Source: Lachnospiraceae bacterium (lineage in GTDB: Bacteria > Bacillota > Clostridia > Lachnospirales > Lachnospiraceae). From it: 8,607 nt of DNA. Location of the stretch: the NCBI GenBank assembly GCA_900769175.1, contig CAAGFP010000203.1:1-8607 (forward strand). The letters run 5' to 3'. Both the position numbers and the translations under genes were made by a program. Shown here piece by piece: positions 4,716-8,607 of this stretch (the stretch's first letter is position 1; the number at the start of each line of letters is the position of its first letter). Below the pieces are notes generated by a model. The model was not told the DNA's origin and made no database searches. It was given only the letters and a program-made list of their open reading frames with translations.

Positions 4716-5238
4716 GAAAGTGACGGTTTTACTTTCTGAAGAGGAAGTAGATAAGCGGATTAAGGAAATCGGCGAACAAATTTCCAAAGACTATAAAGGA
4801 AAGAGTGTACATTTAATCTGTGTACTGCGCGGCGGAAGCTTTTTTATGTGCGAGCTCGCAAAAAGAATTACGGTTCCCGTATCCATCGATTTCATGAGCG
4901 TATCAAGTTACGGTGCCGGAACGGTTTCAAGCGGAAATATCAAAATCATTAAGGATCTCGATGACTCGATTGCAGGCAAGGATGTAATTGTGGTGGAAGA
5001 TATTATTGATTCCGGAAGAACATTGAGTCATCTGCTGGAGCTTTTGAAAAGCAGAAATCCGGAGAGTTTAAAGCTATGTACCCTTTTGGATAAGCCGGAC
5101 AGAAGAGTTGTGGAAGTGGATGTGGATTATACCTGTTTCCAGGTTCCGGATTTATTTGTAGTCGGATACGGTCTGGATTATGACCAGAAGTACAGAAACC
5201 TCCCGTATGTGGGTGTGGTAGAATTAGATGAAGATTAA
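4708..5238 (+). CDS. hpt: Hypoxanthine phosphoribosyltransferase
   Basis: This 176-aa cytoplasmic purine salvage enzyme transfers phosphoribose from PRPP to hypoxanthine, and usually guanine, to make IMP or GMP. The length is normal. Family sites are present in order: the pyrophosphate loop LRGG (40-43), the mobile-loop SSYG (66-69), the PRPP-binding motif VVEDIIDSGRT (95-105) with the two adjacent acidic residues, and the base-binding end DLFVVGYGLDYDQKYRNLP. ATG 4708 follows AGGAGG (4697-4702) by 5 nt, inside the end of tilS. ftsH follows after 11 bp. The tilS-hpt-ftsH order is widely conserved in Firmicutes. Xanthine or adenine phosphoribosyltransferases are less likely given the motifs and context. 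Confidence 0.96.
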   Translation: MSEKVTVLLSEEEVDKRIKEIGEQISKDYKGKSVHLICVLRGGSFFMCELAKRITVPVSIDFMSVSSYGAGTVSSGNIKIIKDLDDSIAGKDVIVVEDIIDSGRTLSHLLELLKSRNPESLKLCTLLDKPDRRVVEVDVDYTCFQVPDLFVVGYGLDYDQKYRNLPYVGVVELDED

Positions 5239-5249
5239 GAGGAGTAAAG

Positions 5250-7103
5250 ATGGAAAATAAACCCAGAGGTAGAGGAGCAGGAATCATTTTCTTTTTGATT
5301 CTGATTCTGCTCTTTATCGGATATAAAATTGCAACAACGGATTTCACCAGAAATGATTATTCGCTTGGAACTTTTAAAGAGGATGTCGAAAATGACCAGA
5401 TTTCGACTGTATTGATTCAGCAGAAAAAAGCTTCGATTGGCGGTACGCTTGAAGTTGTGAAAAAGAACGGAGTCGAAAAGACGCTTTATGTCACCGATGT
5501 TTCCAAGATTCAGGATTACCTTCTTGAAAACGGAATTGATCCGCTGGTGAGCGAAGTGCCTCAGGATAACTGGTTTTTACAGTATATGCTGCCGATTCTT
5601 GTCGTTTTGGTTGTTTGCGTATTCTTCTTTGTAATGTTTATGAGTGCGCAGAACGCCGCAGCGGGCGGAAGCAGCGGTAAAATGATGAACTTCGGAAAGA
5701 GCCGGGCAAAGATGATTAAAGATAATCATCATAAGCTTTCGGATGTTGCCGGACTTGAAGAAGAAAAGGAAGATTTAAACGAAATCATCCAGTTTTTAAA
5801 AGACCCCGGCAAATTTACCAAGGTGGGAGCCAGAATCCCGAAGGGGGTTTTATTGGAAGGCCCTCCCGGAACCGGTAAAACCTTGCTGGCAAAGGCGATT
5901 GCGGGTGAAGCAGGAGTGCCGTTTTACAGTATTTCCGGTTCGGATTTCGTTGAAATGTTTGTCGGTGTCGGTGCATCCCGCGTGCGTGATTTATTTGAGC
6001 AGGCGAATGAAAACAAGCCCTGTATCGTGTTTATCGATGAAATCGACGCGGTGGCAAGACGACGCGGAACCGGTATGGGCGGTGGCCATGATGAAAGAGA
6101 ACAGACACTCAACCAGCTTCTGGTAGAAATGGACGGATTCGGAGAAAACAGCGGAATTATTGTTTTAGCGGCTACAAACCGTGTAGATATTTTAGATCCT
6201 GCAATTCTTCGTCCGGGAAGATTTGACCGTAAAATTATGGTCGGAAGACCGGATGTGAAGGGAAGAGAGGAAATTTTATCCGTCCATTCTAAAAATAAGC
6301 CTCTTGGCGATGATGTTGATTTAAAGAGAATTGCACAGACTACAGCAGGGTTCTCGGGTGCGGATTTGGAGAATCTTTTAAATGAAGCGGCGATTCTGAC
6401 TGCAAAAAGAGACGGAGCATATCTGACGGAAAGCGATATTTCCAAGGCACTTATTAAAGTCAGCATCGGTGCAGAGAAGAAAAGTAAAATTGTTCTTGAG
6501 AAAGAACGCCGGATTACGGCTTACCATGAGTCCGGTCATGCAATTTTATTCCATGTTCTTGAAGATATGGATCCGGTTTATACCATTTCCATTATTCCGA
6601 CCGGAAGCTCTGCGGCAGGTTATACCATGCCGTTGCCGGAAAATGATGATATGTTCTATACCAAAGGCCGGATGAGACATCATATTATGGTATCCTTGGG
6701 CGGAAGAATTGCCGAGGAACTGATTTTTGATGATATTACAACCGGCGCAAGCAGTGATATCAGAAGCGCAACGAAGGTTGCAAGAGAAATGATTACCAGA
6801 TACGGTATGTCAGAGAAACTGGGAACGGTTGCTTACGGAAGTGATGATGATGAAGTCTTCATCGGACGCGACCTGGCACATGCAAAACCTTACAGTGAAC
6901 ATGTTGCAGCTGAAATTGATGAAGAGGTTAAGAAAATTATCGATGACTGCTACAAGGAAGCAAAAGAGATTATTCTTGCCCATATGGATGTTTTGCATGC
7001 AAGTTCCAAACTTCTTTTGGAAAAAGAAAGAATCAGCAGAGAAGAATTTGAAGCGCTGTTCGCCCCGAAAACCGAGGCTGAGAGCGACTGGTTCCAATCT
7101 TAG
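5250..7103 (+). CDS. ftsH: ATP-dependent zinc metalloprotease FtsH
   Basis: FtsH is a membrane-anchored hexameric AAA+ protease that removes damaged membrane proteins and some regulators, pulling substrates through an ATP-driven pore. Two N-terminal membrane helices (about residues 10-27 and 108-131) flank an extracellular segment. The AAA module has Walker A GPPGTGKT (204-211), Walker B VFIDEID (260-266), the pore segment near FVGVGASRVRD, and the second region of homology TNRVDILDPAILRPGRFDR. The protease domain has the zinc motif HESGH (426-430), with catalytic Glu 427 and D503 as the probable third ligand. At 617 aa it is full length and intact. ATG 5250 follows AGGAG (5240-5244) by 5 nt, so it is the third gene of the tilS operon. 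Its transcript probably ends at the terminator at 7257-7289, with earlier dyads in the 3' untranslated region. Confidence 0.98.
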   Translation: MENKPRGRGAGIIFFLILILLFIGYKIATTDFTRNDYSLGTFKEDVENDQISTVLIQQKKASIGGTLEVVKKNGVEKTLYVTDVSKIQDYLLENGIDPLVSEVPQDNWFLQYMLPILVVLVVCVFFFVMFMSAQNAAAGGSSGKMMNFGKSRAKMIKDNHHKLSDVAGLEEEKEDLNEIIQFLKDPGKFTKVGARIPKGVLLEGPPGTGKTLLAKAIAGEAGVPFYSISGSDFVEMFVGVGASRVRDLFEQANENKPCIVFIDEIDAVARRRGTGMGGGHDEREQTLNQLLVEMDGFGENSGIIVLAATNRVDILDPAILRPGRFDRKIMVGRPDVKGREEILSVHSKNKPLGDDVDLKRIAQTTAGFSGADLENLLNEAAILTAKRDGAYLTESDISKALIKVSIGAEKKSKIVLEKERRITAYHESGHAILFHVLEDMDPVYTISIIPTGSSAAGYTMPLPENDDMFYTKGRMRHHIMVSLGGRIAEELIFDDITTGASSDIRSATKVAREMITRYGMSEKLGTVAYGSDDDEVFIGRDLAHAKPYSEHVAAEIDEEVKKIIDDCYKEAKEIILAHMDVLHASSKLLLEKERISREEFEALFAPKTEAESDWFQS

Positions 7104-7106
7104 TGT

Positions 7107-7148
7107 ACAAATATTACAAAAGAAATCGGAATATTTTGTAATATTTGT
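7107..7148 (+). promoter_or_regulatory. 15-bp perfect inverted repeat just after ftsH
   Basis: ACAAATATTACAAAA (7107-7121) and TTTTGTAATATTTGT (7134-7148) are perfect complements around a 12-nt loop, starting 3 bp after the ftsH stop. No T-run follows, so it is a poor terminator. It could protect the ftsH 3' end, or be an operator for the promoter at 7161-7189. Confidence 0.6.
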
Positions 7149-7160
7149 GAATTCTGAATG

Positions 7161-7189
7161 TTGCGTTATTGGGGGGTTATGCATATAAT
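7161..7189 (+). promoter_or_regulatory. Candidate sigma-A promoter for a small RNA
   Basis: A perfect -10 TATAAT (7184-7189) lies 17 bp after TTGCGT (7161-7166), which keeps only the TTG of a good -35. Transcription would start near 7196 and run to the terminator ending at 7289, with no reading frame between them. Confidence 0.45.
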
Positions 7190-7210
7190 TCTACTTGTAA
7201 CCCCCCCAAT
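7168..7210 (+). promoter_or_regulatory. G6/C7 inverted repeat overlapping the candidate promoter
   Basis: ATTGGGGGGTTA (7168-7179) pairs with TAACCCCCCCAAT (7198-7210) with one bulged C, leaving an 18-nt loop that contains the TATAAT. In an ftsH read-through transcript this forms a very stable hairpin. A transcript starting near 7196 would carry only the C-rich arm, unpaired. No T-run follows directly. Confidence 0.6.
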
Positions 7211-7289
7211 ACATTATAGTTTTTTGCTATACCCCATAAGAAGAAATACCTTCTCTAAAAAGGACAGTTAGAAATGACTGTCTTTTTTT
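7196..7289 (+). ncRNA. Candidate small RNA downstream of ftsH
   Basis: A promoter-to-terminator unit of about 94 nt contains no coding region. From 5' to 3' it has a C7 stretch (7201-7207), a hairpin TATAG/CTATA (7215-7219 with 7227-7231), a second ACCCC (7231-7235), a hairpin AGAAG/CTTCT (7239-7243 with 7250-7254), and the terminator hairpin with GAAA loop. Exposed C-rich stretches are known in Gram-positive regulatory RNAs that pair with G-rich ribosome binding sites. It could instead be only the 3' end of the ftsH mRNA. I recognise no known RNA family. The promoter's weak -35 limits confidence. Confidence 0.4.
7257..7289 (+). terminator. Intrinsic terminator after ftsH with GAAA tetraloop
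   Basis: GACAGTTA (7263-7270) pairs with TGACTGTC (7275-7282), one G-U pair, around a GAAA tetraloop. Seven T follow (7283-7289), and an A-run (7257-7261) precedes the stem. It ends the ftsH operon and the candidate small RNA. The loop matches that of the hup terminator. Confidence 0.92.
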
Positions 7290-7384
7290 GTTGTATCGGA
7301 AATTCAAAAGAATGTCCATTATATCGAAAACGCTCCGCAAAGGATTCGCACTAAAAAACTCAATAAAAAACCAACTTCAATAAC

Positions 7385-7413
7385 TTGAATTCAATCTCTG
7401 AATAAAATATAAT
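7385..7413 (+). promoter_or_regulatory. Sigma-A promoter of the amylase-family gene
   Basis: TTGAAT (7385-7390) and a perfect TATAAT (7408-7413) are 17 bp apart, giving a start near 7420 and a leader of about 54 nt. The -35 lies in the palindrome TTGAATTCAA (7385-7394), with another TTCAA at 7376-7380, so a regulator may bind here. The stretch from the terminator to this promoter (7290-7384) holds nothing I recognise except a weak catabolite-site-like core at 7325-7334. Confidence 0.8.
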
Positions 7414-7451
7414 AAGAAGTGGTTTTAAATCCAGATTACGGTTTATACGCC

Positions 7452-7468
7452 GGGAGACGATGGGAGAC
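7452..7468 (+). promoter_or_regulatory. Duplicated ribosome-binding-like motif before the amylase start
   Basis: GGGAGAC occurs at 7452-7458 and 7462-7468. The second copy is well placed for ATG 7474. The first precedes an out-of-frame ATG at 7460 that would encode a 13-residue peptide ending at 7501, inside the amylase gene. Whether it is translated is unknown. Confidence 0.45.
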
Positions 7469-7473
7469 AGAGC

Positions 7474-8587
7474 ATGGACGCAAATCAATGCCTTGAGATA
7501 GAGAAACGGTTAAATTATATCAGCACAATGAGACCGAATCTGAAGAAGAAAGCGTTGTTTTCAGATACGACACAGGATTATGTCATTCCGATGGAACCAA
7601 AGGTTGGAGAAGAGGTCCTGATTAAATTCCGGACAGCAAAAGACAATGTCGATTATGTATCTTTGATTTCGAATCAGACCGTGATTGATATGGAGAAAAT
7701 CGAATCAACGGAGTATTTTGATTTCTATGGCGGTAAGGTCACAATGACGGAAGAAATTTTTCAGTATTATTTCGAGATTAAATCCGGCAAGATCAGATGC
7801 TTCTACAACGGGCGCGGAATTACCAAGGATTTGCAGGACTATTACAATTTTCGGATTATTCCCGGTTTTTCCACACCATCATGGGCAAAAGGTGCGGTCA
7901 TGTACCAGATTTATGTCGATCGTTTCTATAACGGGGACCCGACAAACGATGTCGAAACAAAGGAATATATGTATCTGGGCGACTTCTCACAGAAAGTTGA
8001 AGACTGGAATAAATATCCGGCTCAGATGGGGGTCAGGGAATTCTACGGCGGTGATTTACAGGGTGTTTTGGATAAAATGGATTATCTTGAAAGCCTTGGC
8101 ATTGAGGTCATATATTTTAATCCTCTTTTTGTATCCCCTTCCAATCATAAATATGATATTCAGGACTATGATTATATCGATCCCCACATTGGAAAAATCG
8201 TGGTAGACGAAGGGGAACTGTTAAGAGATGACCTTCGCGAAAACCGTTTCGCAAGCAAATATATTACAAGAGTGACGAACAAAGAAAATCTCGAAGCCAG
8301 CAATGAACTCTTCATTCAGGTAGTCAACGAAGCCCATGCAAGAGGCATGAAGGTTATTTTAGACGGAGTATTCAATCATTGCGGTTCGTTTAATAAATGG
8401 CTGGATCGCGAAAGAATCTATGAGGATGCGAAAGGATATGCCAAAGGTGCATTCGTGGACAGAGACAGTCCGTACCGGAATTATTTCTATTTCTATGAAG
8501 ACCGCTGGCCTTATAATACGACTTATGACGGCTGGTGGGGACATGATACGCTTCCGAAACTGAATTACGAGGGCTCCAGAGAGCTTT
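7474..8587 (+). CDS. GH13 alpha-amylase family enzyme (neopullulanase/cyclomaltodextrinase-like), 3' truncated
   Basis: This cytoplasmic-type glycoside hydrolase (no signal peptide) probably cleaves alpha-1,4 bonds in maltodextrins, cyclodextrins or pullulan. Only the first 371 residues are present. Residues about 20-125 look like the beta-sandwich N-terminal domain of cyclomaltodextrinases. The GH13 barrel starts near W137 (WAKGAVMYQIYVDRFYNGDP), with GGDLQG (192-197), NPLFVSPSNHKYDIQDY, conserved region I DGVFNH (297-302), and LPKLN (360-364), close to the MPKLN of the neopullulanase subfamily. Between about residues 238 and 270 there is a charged insert. Regions II-IV, with the catalytic Asp and Glu, lie beyond the end. 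The apparent TAG at 8587-8589 is made by adapter bases and is not a real stop; family members are usually near 600 aa or more. The gene has its own promoter (7385-7413) after the ftsH terminator. The exact substrate cannot be told. Confidence 0.85.
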
Positions 8588-8607
8588 AGATCGGAAGAGC
8601 ACACGTC
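8588..8607 (+). other. Illumina TruSeq adapter (read 2/P7 side), not biological
   Basis: The last 20 bases, AGATCGGAAGAGCACACGTC, are the start of the TruSeq read 2 adapter. With the read 1 adapter at 1-20, they show a complete library insert of 8567 bp. Trim before use; they create a false stop in the amylase gene. Confidence 0.98.

Noticed and set aside
5924..6466. 180-aa reading frame on the minus strand within ftsH
   Set aside because: It lies fully antisense to the conserved AAA domain of ftsH, has no ribosome site or family features, and is explained by codon patterns of the true gene.
6829..7188. 119-aa plus-strand frame overlapping the end of ftsH
   Set aside because: It is out of frame with intact ftsH, its sequence is low in recognisable features, and its end is just the intergenic dyad region. 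ftsH needs no frameshift to be complete.
21..8587. CRISPR array, tRNA, rRNA, insertion sequence or phage genes
   Set aside because: No repeat-spacer pattern, no cloverleaf or rRNA sequence, and no transposase or phage-like protein was seen. The 25-bp and 30-bp repeats are too few and too diverged for CRISPR.

Overview
The window reads as a fragment of a Firmicutes (class Clostridia) chromosome, most likely a Lachnospiraceae-type gut or rumen anaerobe. The evidence is the gene order hup - rqcP - yabP - divIC - spoIIE - tilS - hpt - ftsH, a Gram-positive sporulation/division/housekeeping cluster, together with strong AGGAGG-type ribosome binding sites, classical sigma-A promoters and a moderate, AT-leaning composition. 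Genus-level assignment is not possible by eye. The first and last 20 bases are Illumina TruSeq adapter, so the biological insert is 21-8587 and both of its ends are library ends.

Layout, all on the + strand. At 21-465 lie a strong promoter, hup (HU) and an intrinsic terminator. At 484-1115 lie rqcP (ribosome quality control) and yabP (spore cortex/coat). The yabQ gene that usually follows yabP is absent; its place holds a 242-bp gap with imperfect 30-bp repeats and a promoter for divIC (1358-1675). A long hairpin and a repeat-rich leader then precede spoIIE (1911-3095), whose promoter has the unusual 21-bp spacer known from Spo0A-activated sigma-A promoters. SpoIIE is only 394 aa: the PP2C phosphatase and adjacent regulatory region are present, but the N-terminal membrane domain is missing. 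Three similar boxes at an exact 25-bp period and a good promoter lead into tilS-hpt-ftsH (3201-7103), where the tilS ATG sits at the predicted transcription start. The 370-bp gap after ftsH holds two further dyads, a candidate promoter and an intrinsic terminator, which together define a possible small RNA of about 94 nt. A separate promoter drives a GH13 amylase-family gene (7474-8587), cut off by the adapter.

How the genes fit together: hup and rqcP concern nucleoid packaging and rescue of stalled ribosomes. yabP, divIC and spoIIE link septum formation with sporulation. tilS, hpt and ftsH (tRNA-Ile lysidine synthesis, purine salvage, membrane proteolysis) form a tight operon with an 8-bp overlap and short gaps. 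The amylase gene is a separate carbohydrate-use unit.

Most worth checking: (1) the membrane-less SpoIIE combined with missing yabQ, beside a Spo0A-type promoter, which suggests a modified sporulation programme; (2) the 25-bp-phased box array and apparently leaderless start of tilS; (3) the candidate C-rich small RNA downstream of ftsH. All regulatory calls are read by eye from sequence and have no expression support.
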